DNA of 64,000 nt from Arthrobacter sp. ISL-72 (GCF_018613755.1 NZ_JAGGPP010000003.1:1-64000), one strand, 5' to 3'; positions 17,263 through 26,816 are shown, counted from the first letter of the stretch. The notes: generated by a model from the sequence alone, not told the origin. Numbers and translations are program-made.

Positions 17263-18291
17263 ATGGCTAAAGCTCCGCGCGTGACCATTCAGGACGTCGC
17301 CGCATTGTCGGGACTGTCCATCTGCACCGTTTCGCGTGCCCTGCGCCGGCTGCCGAATGTGTCCGAATCGGCCCAGCTGAAAGTCGCTGACGCCGCCACC
17401 AAACTGGGCTACAAGGCATCCTCCGCCGCGTCGCGGCTGGCCGGCGGAACCACCGGGTCCGTGGCCATCATCGCGCCCACCGCCACCGCATGGTTCTTCG
17501 CCCAGGCCGTGGAAGCAGCCGAGGAAGTCTTCGCGGACAGCGGACTGGATACCGTGCTCATCAGCCTGCGCAACACCCCCGGCGTGCACCGCAAGGTCTT
17601 CGGCGACCTGGACGCCCTGTCGCAGCGGGTGGACGGGGTCCTGCTGCTCAACATCGCCCTCAGCGATGCTGAAGTGGAGGCCTTGGCTTCCTCGGGCCTG
17701 GCCGTTGCGAGCGTGGGCATGCACAGCGTCCCGTGGGACAACGTGGGCATCGACAACGAGGAAGCGGCCTGGAATGCGACCAACCACCTGCTCGGCCTCG
17801 GCCACTGGGACCTGGCCGTCCTCTCCGGCCGGGAACCCGGGGAGCGCTCGGTGGCCACCGCCACCGACCGGCTCAATGGCTTCCGGCGGGCGCTTGCCGA
17901 ACATGACCTGACCGTGGACCCGGACCTGGTGATGGACGCGGGATCGAGCATCGAAGGCGGCCGGCGGGCGATGACCGAGCTCATCGAAAACCGCAGGATG
18001 CCCTCCGCGATCTTCGCCGGCTGCGACGAAACAGCCTTCGGCGCCCTGATGGCCCTGCGCGAGTTCGGTTTGTCAGCACCGAAAAACGTGTCCATCATAG
18101 GAATAGACGATCATCAGATGAGCTGGTTCCTAGGCCTGAGCACGATGGCCCAGCCGGTAGCCGATCAAGGCGCCTTCGCAGCCAACCTGCTGGTCGAGGG
18201 ACTCCAACATCCGGGGCGGCCCACCGCCCCCGCCAGCCACGTGCTGGATACCAAGCTGATCGAACGCAAGAGCACGCGCCGCAAACGCTGA
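17263..18291 (+). CDS. LacI family transcriptional regulator
   Basis: About 342 aa. The N-terminal HTH (VTIQDVAALSGLSICTVSRALR) and hinge helix lead into a periplasmic-binding-protein-like sensor (NEEAAWNATNHLLGLGH, CDETAFGALMALREFG). I place the start at ATG 17263, just before the HTH; the frame is open to 17212 but with no better ribosome site. It precedes a beta-phosphoglucomutase and a GH65 phosphorylase, so the inducer is probably an alpha-glucoside such as maltose, trehalose or kojibiose. A perfect operator palindrome lies at 17185. Confidence 0.9.
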   Translation: MAKAPRVTIQDVAALSGLSICTVSRALRRLPNVSESAQLKVADAATKLGYKASSAASRLAGGTTGSVAIIAPTATAWFFAQAVEAAEEVFADSGLDTVLISLRNTPGVHRKVFGDLDALSQRVDGVLLLNIALSDAEVEALASSGLAVASVGMHSVPWDNVGIDNEEAAWNATNHLLGLGHWDLAVLSGREPGERSVATATDRLNGFRRALAEHDLTVDPDLVMDAGSSIEGGRRAMTELIENRRMPSAIFAGCDETAFGALMALREFGLSAPKNVSIIGIDDHQMSWFLGLSTMAQPVADQGAFAANLLVEGLQHPGRPTAPASHVLDTKLIERKSTRRKR

Positions 18292-18427
18292 GCGCGGCTG
18301 AGCGAAAGCACCAGTCCGGCCGACGACGCCCGCCGCCGCCCGGCCCGACCCTCCGGCGGTCCAGCACACGAAAACCTGAAGCATCCATGCACGTCCCTGC
18401 CCGCGTCTGAAAGGACACCGAGTACCC

Positions 18428-19234
18428 ATGACTGAACTCTCCAACAGCACTTCCGGCGCCAGCACAACTACCGCTGGCACTGCTACAGCCGGCACTGCTA
18501 CCGCCGGCACTGCCGGTAACGGCAGCCGCGGCTGGACCGGCGCTTCCGCCATCCTCTTTGACCTCGACGGCGTGCTGACTCCCACGGCGATCGTCCACGA
18601 GCGCGCCTGGCAGGAGCTTTTCGACGGATACCTGCAGGACGTTCCGGAAGCGGCCGGCTACCGCGAAAGCGACTACTTCGACCACATCGACGGCAAGCCC
18701 CGCTTCGACGGGGTGCGTGACTTCCTGGCCTCCCGCAGCATTGCGCTGCCTGAAGGTCCGCTGGACGACGACCCCGCCAACGACACTGTCCACGGCCTGG
18801 GCAACCGCAAGAACAAGGTCTTCAACGACATCGTCGCCGCCGGCGTGGCACCGTACGAAGGCTCGGTGCGCTTCCTGGAAGCCGTGCTGGAGCTGGGACT
18901 GAAGGTCGCCGTCGTCTCCTCCTCGCGGAACGCGCCCGCAGTCCTGCAGGCAGCGGGACTGGCGGACCGCTTCCCGGTGGTGGTGGACGGCGTCGTCGCC
19001 GCTGCCCAGGGCCTGCCCGGCAAGCCGAGCCCCGCGACCTATGACTACGCCGCGCAGCTGCTGGACCTGCCCAGCGAAGATTGCGTGGTGGTGGAGGATG
19101 CCGTGTCCGGTGTCCAGGCCGGGAGCGCCGGGACCTTCCATTCGGTGATCGGCGTGGACCGGGGAGCCGGCCGGCAGACGCTGCTGGATGCCGGCGCCAC
19201 GCTGGTGGTGGCGGACCTCGACGAGCTCCTCTAA
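18428..19234 (+). CDS. pgmB: Beta-phosphoglucomutase family HAD hydrolase
   Basis: 268 aa. HAD subfamily IA enzyme: nucleophile Asp45 and Asp47 in FDLDGVLT, motif II in VVSSSRN, Lys in GKPSPATY, and acidic motif IV in VVVEDAVSGVQAG. Beside a GH65 phosphorylase it most likely converts beta-glucose-1-phosphate to glucose-6-phosphate. The first 35 residues are a Thr/Ala/Gly-rich repeat (TATAG units), low complexity and probably disordered. GAAAGGA lies upstream of ATG 18428. A broken relative of this gene is at 34440. Confidence 0.9.
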   Translation: MTELSNSTSGASTTTAGTATAGTATAGTAGNGSRGWTGASAILFDLDGVLTPTAIVHERAWQELFDGYLQDVPEAAGYRESDYFDHIDGKPRFDGVRDFLASRSIALPEGPLDDDPANDTVHGLGNRKNKVFNDIVAAGVAPYEGSVRFLEAVLELGLKVAVVSSSRNAPAVLQAAGLADRFPVVVDGVVAAAQGLPGKPSPATYDYAAQLLDLPSEDCVVVEDAVSGVQAGSAGTFHSVIGVDRGAGRQTLLDAGATLVVADLDELL

Positions 19235-19306
19235 CCCCCGCCCCACCCTCACCAGCGCCGCTGCGTCAACTTCTCTGCATCAACGCCAAAAGGAACCCCA
19301 ACAGCC

Positions 19307-21667
19307 ATGGCACTCATCACCTCTGACCGTGCTCGTTTCCCCAACGATCCCTGGCAGCTCGTCGAAACGGACCACCTGCCCGGAAACGCCGGAACCCTGG
19401 AGACCCTCTTCAGCCTGGGCAACGGCCATCTGGGCGTCCGCGGCGCCCACTGGGCCTCCGCCGACGCCGACCTCCCCGGTAGCTTCATCAACGGATTCCA
19501 TGAAACCTGGGACATCAAGCACGCAGAAAACGCCTTCGGCTTCGCGCGCACCGGCCAGCGGATCCTCTACATCCCGGACGTCAACAACTTCACCGTCATC
19601 ATCGACGGCGAAACGTTGACCCTCAGCGAATCAACGGTACTCGACTACCGCCGGTCCGTTGACTTCGCCACCGGGATCTACGAGTGCCGCATCGTCTGGC
19701 AGTGCCGTTCCGGCGCCACCGTGACCACCACCGAACGCCGCGCGGTTGGCTACCAGTCCCGCGGCGCCCTGGGCATCGCACTTGAGGTGGCCGCGGACCG
19801 GGACGTCTATGCGGATGTGACGTCCTCCGTGATCAACCGTCAGGACCAGCCGGTGGAGGACCACTCCGCCCACGATCCCCGCCGGGCCGGCCGCCACGCC
19901 GGCCGCGTCCTGCTGCCAGTCAGGCTCGACGGCGGCGACGGCTCGCTGCGCCTGTCCTGGGAAGCGGCGGAGTCCCGGCAGCGCGTTGGCTTGGCCGTGG
20001 ACCACTGGACCTCGGCCGAAGTCCAGCCCTTCGAGACCCAGGTGGACCAGGACGACAGCAGCGTCCGGTACGTGCTGGCGGTGAGCGCAGACCAGCCGTT
20101 CCGCCTCGAGAAGAGCGCAAGCTACGCCGTGGCGCGGGCTTTCCGGGAAGGAACCGTGGACGGCGGATCCGCCCAGGATCCGTCCGAAGCAGCGGAGAAC
20201 GCCCTTCAGCCCGTCAGCGCGATCTTCGCCGAAAGCCAGGCGCACTATCGGGACTACTGGGCCACCACGGACATCGTTGTAGGCGGCCAGCCCGAACTGC
20301 AGCAGGCCATCCGCTGGAACCTCTTCCAACTGTCCCAGGCCACGGCCCGCGCGGACGTTGCCGGCATCCCGGCCAAGGGCGTCAGCGGCTCCGGCTACGA
20401 GGGGCACTACTTCTGGGACCAGGAGGTGTACCTGCTGCCCTACCTGACGTACACCAATCCGGACAACGCGCGCCAGGTCCTGGAGTTCCGGCACGAGATG
20501 CTGCCGGACGCCAAGGTCCGCGCCAAGGAGCTCAGCGTGGACGGCGCACTGTTCCCGTGGCGGACCATCAACGGGCTGGAGGCCAGCGCGTACTACGCCG
20601 CCGGCACCGCCCAGTTCCACATCGCTGCCGCCATCGCCTTCGCCACCAACAGGTACATCTGGGCCAGCGGCGACGCGGACTTCAAGCACGGCATGGGCTC
20701 GGAGTTGCTGATTGAAACTGCCCGGATGTGGGTTTCGCTCGGTTTCTTCGGCAAGGACGGACTGTTCCACATCCATGGCGTCACCGGCCCGGACGAGTAC
20801 ACGGCCGTGGTGAACGACAACCTCTACACCAACGTCATGGCCCGGTTCAACCTGCGCGCCGCGGCGGCGCTGGACCACCCGGAAATCGACGACGCCGAGC
20901 GCCAACTCTGGGAGCAGGCCGCCATCCGGATGCAGCTGCCCTACGACGAAGACCTGGAAGTGTATTCGCAGGACAACGACTTCATGACCCTGGAGCCGTG
21001 GGACTGGAGCACGCCCCGGTCCAAGTACCCGCTGCTGCTGAACTTCCACCCGCTGGTGATCTACCGGCACCAGGTGCTCAAGCAGGCGGACACCGTTCTG
21101 GCGATGTTCCTGCAGTGGCAGGACTTCACGGCCGAGGAAAAGCGGCGCGCGTTCGACTTCTACGATCCGATCACCACCGGCGACTCCACCCTGTCCGCCT
21201 GCGTGCAGGGAATCATGGCTGCCGAAGTGGGTTACGGGAAGGCCGCGCTGGACCACTTCACCCACGCGCTGTTCATCGACCTGGACGACACCCATGGCAA
21301 CACGATCGACGGCGTGCACATCGCCTCCACCGGCGGCGTGTGGAGTTCGCTGGTCAGCGGCTTCGCCGGGCTCCGCGACCAGGGCGAGGTTCCGTTCTTC
21401 GACCCGCGCCTGCCGGGCGAATGGGACGGGCTGGCCTTCCATCTCAAGGTGCAGGGCCGGCTGCTGTTCGTGGAGCTGGAACAGGGGTCGATCCGTCTCA
21501 GCGTCAGGGAGGGCAGCCCCCTGGAAGTCAGCGTCCGCGGCGAGCTGCTCACCGTGGGCAACGACCTGGTCCGGGTGCCGCTGGCCCCCGTCGCCGTCCC
21601 GGAGCCCACCGTTTTCCCGAGCGGACTTCCGACGGCGTCAATCCCGATCGTCCGCGCCGCCAGCTAG
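19307..21667 (+). CDS. Glycoside hydrolase family 65 disaccharide phosphorylase
   Basis: 786 aa, the usual length for GH65. N-terminal beta-sandwich (GNGHLGVRGAH), (alpha/alpha)6 barrel with GHYFWDQEVYLLPYL and the acid Glu497 in GVTGPDEYTAV, then the C-terminal sheet domain with STGGVWSSLVSGFAG. It splits an alpha-glucoside (maltose, trehalose or kojibiose) with phosphate to glucose and beta-glucose-1-phosphate, which PgmB would use. Which disaccharide cannot be decided without an alignment. No sugar transporter is in this cluster, so uptake is encoded elsewhere. It lies 72 bp after pgmB. Confidence 0.92.
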   Translation: MALITSDRARFPNDPWQLVETDHLPGNAGTLETLFSLGNGHLGVRGAHWASADADLPGSFINGFHETWDIKHAENAFGFARTGQRILYIPDVNNFTVIIDGETLTLSESTVLDYRRSVDFATGIYECRIVWQCRSGATVTTTERRAVGYQSRGALGIALEVAADRDVYADVTSSVINRQDQPVEDHSAHDPRRAGRHAGRVLLPVRLDGGDGSLRLSWEAAESRQRVGLAVDHWTSAEVQPFETQVDQDDSSVRYVLAVSADQPFRLEKSASYAVARAFREGTVDGGSAQDPSEAAENALQPVSAIFAESQAHYRDYWATTDIVVGGQPELQQAIRWNLFQLSQATARADVAGIPAKGVSGSGYEGHYFWDQEVYLLPYLTYTNPDNARQVLEFRHEMLPDAKVRAKELSVDGALFPWRTINGLEASAYYAAGTAQFHIAAAIAFATNRYIWASGDADFKHGMGSELLIETARMWVSLGFFGKDGLFHIHGVTGPDEYTAVVNDNLYTNVMARFNLRAAAALDHPEIDDAERQLWEQAAIRMQLPYDEDLEVYSQDNDFMTLEPWDWSTPRSKYPLLLNFHPLVIYRHQVLKQADTVLAMFLQWQDFTAEEKRRAFDFYDPITTGDSTLSACVQGIMAAEVGYGKAALDHFTHALFIDLDDTHGNTIDGVHIASTGGVWSSLVSGFAGLRDQGEVPFFDPRLPGEWDGLAFHLKVQGRLLFVELEQGSIRLSVREGSPLEVSVRGELLTVGNDLVRVPLAPVAVPEPTVFPSGLPTASIPIVRAAS

Positions 21668-21677
21668 GCGGGCCGGA

Positions 21678-21710
21678 CCGTGGACAGCCCCGCCTAGGGG
21701 CTGTCCACGG
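21678..21710. terminator. Bidirectional terminator between GH65 and MFS genes
   Basis: Perfect 14-bp arms at 21678-21691 and 21697-21710 with a 5-base loop. It lies 11 bp after the GH65 stop and overlaps the stop codon of the convergent MFS gene. Confidence 0.85.
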
Positions 21711-23040
21711 ACTTTTGGCTGTCCGCCGGCACGTTGTCCGCCGGCTCCTTGGCCCCGATGCCGCCGCCTTCCGAGCCGCGCCCCAAGGGATGTGCGAGTT
21801 CGTCGGCCGGCATCCGGGCCACCGCCATGGCCACCACCGCCATGACCGGGCAAACGCCGCCGGCCACCAGGAAGATCACCCAGGTGGGGACTACCTCAGC
21901 CGCGGGACCGGCCAGTGCCATCGAGACGGGCATCAGCGCCAGGGACACGAAGAAGTCCAGGCTGGAAACGCGGCCCAGCAGCTGCGGAGGCACGCGGCGC
22001 TGCAGAAGCGTCCCCCAGATCACCATGCCCACGGCCCCTGTGGCCCCGAAGATGAACAGGGCCACAGCCACCAACCAGAAGCTGTGCATGATCCCGACGG
22101 CCGCGAGCGGAAGGCTGCCGGCACCCCACGAGACCATCATCACCGTGAGGTAGCGGCGGGGCAGCGGGAAGGACGCCGTAGCCAGGGAAGCCACCGCCCC
22201 GCCCACGCCCATCACGGCCAGCAGGAAACCGAACATGCGCGAGTCGCCGCCCAGCTGATCGCGGACCACGAACGGCATCAGCACTTCAATGGGGCCGATC
22301 AGGAACAGCACCGAAATGCAGGCCCAAACCAACGTCCACAACAGCCAGGGCGTCCGGACCGTGTAGCTGACACCTTCGCGGAGGTCGTGGAAGAAGGACG
22401 TCTTGGCCCTGGCAACAGCGGGTTCCCCGTCGGGGCCGGGAGCGTCCAGCGTGTGCTGGCCGAGGAAGTTCAGAATGATGAAGGCAAGGAGATGGCAGGC
22501 CGCCACCCCGGTGACGGCGTGCGACGGCGACAGCGCGGCCACCAGGATCCCGGCGACCGCGGGACCGGCAGCCTGCTGCAGGATCGGCCGCATGGTCCCC
22601 TCCATGCCGTTGGCCGCGAGCAGGTCCTCGGCCGGCAGGATCCTGGGCAGGATGGCCGAATAGGCCGGGAAGAAAAACGCCGCTCCCACGCCAAGGACGA
22701 AAGCACCCACGGCCAGGTGCCACAGCTGCAGCCAGCCAGCCAGGGCAAGCCCGCTGATCGCGGCGATCACGGCGAGGTTGGTGCCTTCCACCGCGATGAT
22801 CAGCAGCCGCTGGGGCGCCCGGTCCGCAGCGATCCCGCCGGCCAGGACGAACGCCACCAGCCCCGCGCTGCCCGCGGTGGCAACCAGGGACAGCTGCAGC
22901 GGGCCGCCGCCCAGCTGGATCACCTGGTACACCATCGCAACAGCCCACATCCCGGAGCCGAAGATCGAAACGGCCAGTGCCGCGATCAGCACTCGGTACT
23001 CCCGATGGGCAAAGGGCCGGAGGGCTTTGGGGGCGGGCAT
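21694..23040 (-). CDS. MFS efflux transporter (MFS_3/EntS-like)
   Basis: 448 aa with about 12 membrane segments. Features of the MFS_3 exporter group: N-terminal FAHREYRVLIAALAVS, GGIAADRAPQRLL in loop 2-3, a helix with FFFPAYSAILPRILP, and LLQRRVPPQLLGRVSSLDFF in the second half. Such proteins export siderophores, macrolides or other small molecules. The C-tail is Gly/Glu-rich and contains the terminator sequence. TAAACT lies six bases before the ATG, so this gene is probably leaderless. It diverges from the gene at 23114 over 73 bp. Confidence 0.87.
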   Translation of the reverse strand: MPAPKALRPFAHREYRVLIAALAVSIFGSGMWAVAMVYQVIQLGGGPLQLSLVATAGSAGLVAFVLAGGIAADRAPQRLLIIAVEGTNLAVIAAISGLALAGWLQLWHLAVGAFVLGVGAAFFFPAYSAILPRILPAEDLLAANGMEGTMRPILQQAAGPAVAGILVAALSPSHAVTGVAACHLLAFIILNFLGQHTLDAPGPDGEPAVARAKTSFFHDLREGVSYTVRTPWLLWTLVWACISVLFLIGPIEVLMPFVVRDQLGGDSRMFGFLLAVMGVGGAVASLATASFPLPRRYLTVMMVSWGAGSLPLAAVGIMHSFWLVAVALFIFGATGAVGMVIWGTLLQRRVPPQLLGRVSSLDFFVSLALMPVSMALAGPAAEVVPTWVIFLVAGGVCPVMAVVAMAVARMPADELAHPLGRGSEGGGIGAKEPADNVPADSQKSVDSP

Positions 23041-23101
23041 ACGGCTAGTTTAGGCCTGCTTCATCCGGCCGCGCCGCCGCAGCCGCCGCCCTCCGCCGGG
23101 C

Positions 23102-23107
23102 TAGGCT
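23102..23107 (+). promoter_or_regulatory. TAGGCT -10 box of a likely leaderless start
   Basis: TAGGCT, six bases before ATG 23114. On the other strand TAAACT (23047-23052) stands six bases before the MFS ATG at 23040, so the 73-bp gap carries two divergent leaderless promoters. Confidence 0.5.
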
Positions 23108-23113
23108 TTCCGC

Positions 23114-23707
23114 ATGGGGAACAGTCCGGCGGGCACCTGGCGACGCAGCATGGCCTTCATCGGCAGCAACCCGGGACTCGCCCTGCACCCGGTGAACCGC
23201 GACGGCGTTCACATCCCCGGTGAACCGGCCAGCTGCTTTGCCTCCTTCTGGATGGCCGACTGGTCCAAATGGGGCCGCGGAGACGCCCTGCTGATCGCCA
23301 CCCGCCAGGGCTGGCGGAGCTACGGCGCCAACGGCTATTTCGCCGAAACCCTCGCCAAGGAACTGACCCGCTACTTTCCGGAGGCGGCCCGGTTTCCGCT
23401 GGAAGAAATCACGCACACCCAGGACGAGTTCGACGTCGAACTGGACATCGAGCGCGGCTTCCGGGCCGTGGGGCGCAAGGCGGAGCTGGAGATCAGCGGC
23501 GTTTTGGACCGGCGGCAGTTCTCGGCCCCGGACTTCCAGCTGGGCGCCGGCGGCAGTGCCGCCCTGACCAACGTGTACCTTCCCTGCAGCGCCGGACGGC
23601 TTTCGGAATTCGGCGTCGAATGGCCCGGCTCACCCACGGTGTACCCCGGACCCCGCGGACCGTCGTCGTCCGCGTATATTGCCTTGGCCGAATCCTGGGT
23701 GATGTAA
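23114..23707 (+). CDS. Hypothetical protein
   Basis: 197 aa soluble protein I do not recognise. It is rich in aromatic residues (FASFWMADWSKWGRGD, RQGWRSYGANGYFAETL) and has a mixed alpha/beta pattern with a charged central stretch (TQDEFDVELDIERGF). No signal peptide, membrane helix or nucleotide-binding motif. The start at ATG 23114 is favoured by the TAGGCT box; ATG 23150 is an alternative. Codon use is like the neighbours, so it is probably a native gene. Confidence 0.7.
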   Translation: MGNSPAGTWRRSMAFIGSNPGLALHPVNRDGVHIPGEPASCFASFWMADWSKWGRGDALLIATRQGWRSYGANGYFAETLAKELTRYFPEAARFPLEEITHTQDEFDVELDIERGFRAVGRKAELEISGVLDRRQFSAPDFQLGAGGSAALTNVYLPCSAGRLSEFGVEWPGSPTVYPGPRGPSSSAYIALAESWVM

Positions 23708-23819
23708 CAGTGTGGCCTAGTGTTAAGGGTGCAGGCAGCCACGGGCTGTCCTGCCCGGCTGTAACTACGGTTGCTCATGTTTGCACCGGCGGATTGTTCC
23801 CGTTCCAGGAAAGGTGACG

Positions 23820-24725
23820 ATGGCCATGCGGAAGAACCCGGCAATGAGAATTGCACAAAAAACCGCCCACAAGGCGGTGTTCGACTCCCAAGGCAAGCCA
23901 AAGCCCGGATTGCACAGCACCCTGCTGCGTGCCGTCGAAATCCAGCGTCCGCTGGTGCTCGCCAACCTTCGGCGGCTCCAGCGCAAGTACCCGCGCGCCA
24001 CGGCGGCGCAGCTGGCGGACAAGCTGGAGCGCGACTACCTGTTGGCCGTAACCGGCGGCGGGGCGCTCGTGGGCGGCACCGCCGTGATCCCGGGCGTCGG
24101 CACCGTGGCCGCCCTGGGCCTCTCCGCCGCTGCAACAGTCGGCTTCCTGGAAGCCACCGCCCTGTATGCAACGTCCCTGGCGGAGCTGCACGGCGTCCGT
24201 ATGGTCGACCCGGAGAAGGCCAGCACCCTGGTTATGGCCATCATGCTGGGCGAGGAGGGGACCTCCCTCCTCGGAAGCCTGAGCGGCCAGGCCGCGGGCA
24301 GGGGCAAGGGCACCACGGATGCGTGGGGTACGGCGTTCGCCCGCAAGACCTCGTTCCCCGGCTTCGGTTCGGTGCGGGACCGCATCCAGCGGGCGTTCCT
24401 CCGCAACCTGCTGCAGCGGCAAGGAACGGCGCTCCTGGGCCGGGCCCTTCCTTTCGGCGTCGGAGCCGTGGTGGGCGGCGTGGGCAACCGCGTGATGGGG
24501 CGCGCCGTCGTCGCAAGCGCCAAGGAGGCGTTTGGCTCCATGCCGGACACGATTCCCGGCGAACTTACTCCCGCCACGCGCAGCGGCAGCGCCGGCACGC
24601 CGGGCGCACTTGATTCCGCCGCGGACACCCCCGGCGTCAACACCCCCGGCGCAAACAACGCCGGCGTCAACGCCCCCGGCGGGGACTCAACCGCGAAAGG
24701 CGGATTCCTTGGATCTGAACGCTGA
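23820..24725 (+). CDS. Conserved hypothetical protein with a hydrophobic glycine-rich core
   Basis: About 301 aa. An amphipathic basic N-terminus is followed by a hydrophobic Gly/Ala-rich segment at about 70-125 (GGALVGGTAVIPGVGTVAALG), a region that resembles EcsC-like proteins (AELHGVRMVDPEKASTL), another Gly-rich segment, and a disordered Pro/Gly/Asn tail with repeated NTPGANN-like units. ATG 23820 has GGAAAGG five bases upstream. Probably membrane-associated; function unknown. Its end overlaps pxpA by 17 bases, so the two are likely co-transcribed. Confidence 0.75.
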   Translation: MAMRKNPAMRIAQKTAHKAVFDSQGKPKPGLHSTLLRAVEIQRPLVLANLRRLQRKYPRATAAQLADKLERDYLLAVTGGGALVGGTAVIPGVGTVAALGLSAAATVGFLEATALYATSLAELHGVRMVDPEKASTLVMAIMLGEEGTSLLGSLSGQAAGRGKGTTDAWGTAFARKTSFPGFGSVRDRIQRAFLRNLLQRQGTALLGRALPFGVGAVVGGVGNRVMGRAVVASAKEAFGSMPDTIPGELTPATRSGSAGTPGALDSAADTPGVNTPGANNAGVNAPGGDSTAKGGFLGSER

Positions 24726-25458
24726 CCTGGGGGAGTCTTTCGGCTCCTGGACCATGGGGGACGATACCGCCATGTTCCCGCTCATCACCAGCGCCACGGT
24801 GGCCTGCGGCCTCCACGCCGGGGATCCCGTCACCATGCTGGACACCTGCCGGGCCGCCTTTGAGCTGGACGTCAGGGTGGGCGCCCACGTTGGCTACCCC
24901 GACCTGGCCGGGTTCGGGCTGCGGTCCATCGACATGACGTTCGACGATCTCTTCGGGGCCGTGCTGTACCAGCTCGGGGCGCTCGACGGCGTGGCGCACG
25001 CCGTCGGGGCCTCGGTTGACTTCGTGAAGGCACACGGTGCGCTGTACGAGCGGACAGCGCACGACGCCGACCAGGCCTCCGCCGTCGTAGCCGCCGTCCA
25101 GGCCTACGACCCCGGGCTGCCCATCCTGGGCCAGCCCGGTTCAGCGCTGCTGGCGCTGGCGGAGGAAGCCGGCCACCCCGTGTTCCATGAGGTCTTTGCC
25201 GACCGCGCCTACCTTGCCGACGGCAGACCGGTGCCGCGCTCGCAGGACGGCGCCCTGCTGCACGACGCGGGTGAGGTGGCCGCACGGGCGGTCCGCCTCG
25301 CCACCAAGGGCGAAGTGGAAGCCGTGGACGGAACAGTGATCAGGCTGCAGCCCCATTCGCTATGCCTCTCCGGCACCACTCCCGGCGCGGCGGAGACGGC
25401 CGCCGCCGTCCGGAAGGCGCTGGAAGAAGCCGGAGTGGAGCTGGAACCCTTCGCCTAG
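24709..25458 (+). CDS. pxpA: LamB/YcsF family protein, 5-oxoprolinase subunit A-like
   Basis: 249 aa, normal length for the family. It shows the N-terminal LDLNADLGESFG motif, CGLHAGDP, VGAHVGYPDLAGFG, VKAHGALY and FADRAYLADGRPVPR. PxpA works with PxpB and PxpC to open 5-oxoproline to glutamate with ATP. No pxpB or pxpC gene is adjacent, which is unusual. The start must be TTG 24709, since the conserved family N-terminus begins there; AAAGGCGG lies upstream. It overlaps the previous gene by 17 bases and the convergent DUF445 gene by 4. Confidence 0.9.
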   Translation: MDLNADLGESFGSWTMGDDTAMFPLITSATVACGLHAGDPVTMLDTCRAAFELDVRVGAHVGYPDLAGFGLRSIDMTFDDLFGAVLYQLGALDGVAHAVGASVDFVKAHGALYERTAHDADQASAVVAAVQAYDPGLPILGQPGSALLALAEEAGHPVFHEVFADRAYLADGRPVPRSQDGALLHDAGEVAARAVRLATKGEVEAVDGTVIRLQPHSLCLSGTTPGAAETAAAVRKALEEAGVELEPFA

Positions 25459-26810
25459 CCGAAGGCCAGGTGCGCCACGGTGAAAATGGCCACGCCGGCC
25501 AGGGCGCCCACCACGGTGCCGTTGATCCGGATGAACTGCAGGTCCTTGCCCACCTGGAGCTCGATCTTCTGGGAGGTTTCCTCGGCATCCCAGCGCGCCA
25601 CCGTATCCGTGATCACACCGGCGATGTCCGAGCGGTAAGTCTTCACCAGGTAACCCGCGGCGTCCCCGATCCACGCGTTGACTTTGCCGGCCAGCTCGGG
25701 GTCCACCACCAGCCGGGTGCCGAAGTCGTGCACGGCCGCCTTGAACTTGATGGTCAGTTCGCTGTGGGGATCGTCGACGGCGGTAAGTAACGCCTTTTTG
25801 ATGGTGCCCCACGTCCGGGACGCCAGTTCGCGCACCTCGGGATCGCCCAGGACCTGGGCCTTGATGCCTTCGGCCCGGGCGATCATGACGGGATCGTGCT
25901 GGAGATCCTGCGCGAGCGAAGTGAGGTAGGTGTCGATGGACTGCCGGACCTGGTGGTTCGGATCGGACTGCACGGCCTTGGTGAACTTGAGGATTTCCAC
26001 GTACACCTTGTCGCCCACCAGGCCGTCCACGAACTGCGGGACCCACTGCGGCGACCGGTCCGAAACCAGCCTGCTGACCGTCTCATGGTTGTCCCTGACC
26101 CAGTCCACCGTCCGGTCCACCAGCAGGTCCACCAGGGTGTGATGGTGCCCGTCGGCGAAGATCCGCTCGGCGAGCCGGCCCACCGGCGGGCCCCACGGCG
26201 GGGTCAGCAGATGCTTGCGGACCATCGACTCAATCACTGCCTGGACGTCGTCGTCGTTCAAAACCTTAAACGCGCCCCGGATCACGGCGGCGCCCTCCTT
26301 GGCCACGCGCTCGGGGCCGCCGGGACTGGACAACCAGGCGCCGGCCTTCCGCGCGATATCAACGGAGGCAAGCTTTTCCTGGACCACCTGTTCGGAGAGG
26401 AAGTTCGTCTCCACGAACTCCCCGAGTGAAGCACCGATCTGGTCCTTGCGGCGCGGAATGATGGCCGTGTGCGGGATCTTGATCCCCATGGGGTACTTGA
26501 ACAGTGCCGTAACCGCGAACCAGTCCGCGAGGGCGCCCACCATGCCGCCTTCCGCCGCGGCCCGGACGTATTCCAGCCACGGGTACTGCTTCTGCAGGGC
26601 GAAGGCAAACACGAAAATCACCGCCATGACAATCAGCAGCGCCAGCGCCAGGAGTTTCATTTTCCGCAGCGCAGAGGCCTTTTCGGCGTCGGTGCCCAGC
26701 CGGGCACGGACGACGGCGGCATCGAGGCCGGTGCCGGCGGCGGCGGACGAGCCGGTACTCACCGGTTTCGTTGCAGCGGGACGGGTGGTTTGTTCACTGT
26801 TCACCTGCAT
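25455..26810 (-). CDS. DUF445 family membrane protein
   Basis: 451 aa. A disordered N-terminus and basic segment lead to a membrane helix (about 53-72), then the DUF445 signature (EGGMVGALADWFAVTALFKYPMGIKIPHTAIIPRRKDQIG), a long helical region, and a C-terminal membrane anchor (VVGALAGVAIFTVAHLAFG). Function of the family is unknown. TAGGCT six bases before ATG 26810 suggests a leaderless mRNA. It diverges from the GDPD gene over 50 bp. The signature quoted here is split: EGGMVGALADWF, then PMGIKIPHTAIIPRRKDQIG. Confidence 0.9.
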   Translation of the reverse strand: MQVNSEQTTRPAATKPVSTGSSAAAGTGLDAAVVRARLGTDAEKASALRKMKLLALALLIVMAVIFVFAFALQKQYPWLEYVRAAAEGGMVGALADWFAVTALFKYPMGIKIPHTAIIPRRKDQIGASLGEFVETNFLSEQVVQEKLASVDIARKAGAWLSSPGGPERVAKEGAAVIRGAFKVLNDDDVQAVIESMVRKHLLTPPWGPPVGRLAERIFADGHHHTLVDLLVDRTVDWVRDNHETVSRLVSDRSPQWVPQFVDGLVGDKVYVEILKFTKAVQSDPNHQVRQSIDTYLTSLAQDLQHDPVMIARAEGIKAQVLGDPEVRELASRTWGTIKKALLTAVDDPHSELTIKFKAAVHDFGTRLVVDPELAGKVNAWIGDAAGYLVKTYRSDIAGVITDTVARWDAEETSQKIELQVGKDLQFIRINGTVVGALAGVAIFTVAHLAFG

Positions 26811-26816
26811 GTGCCC

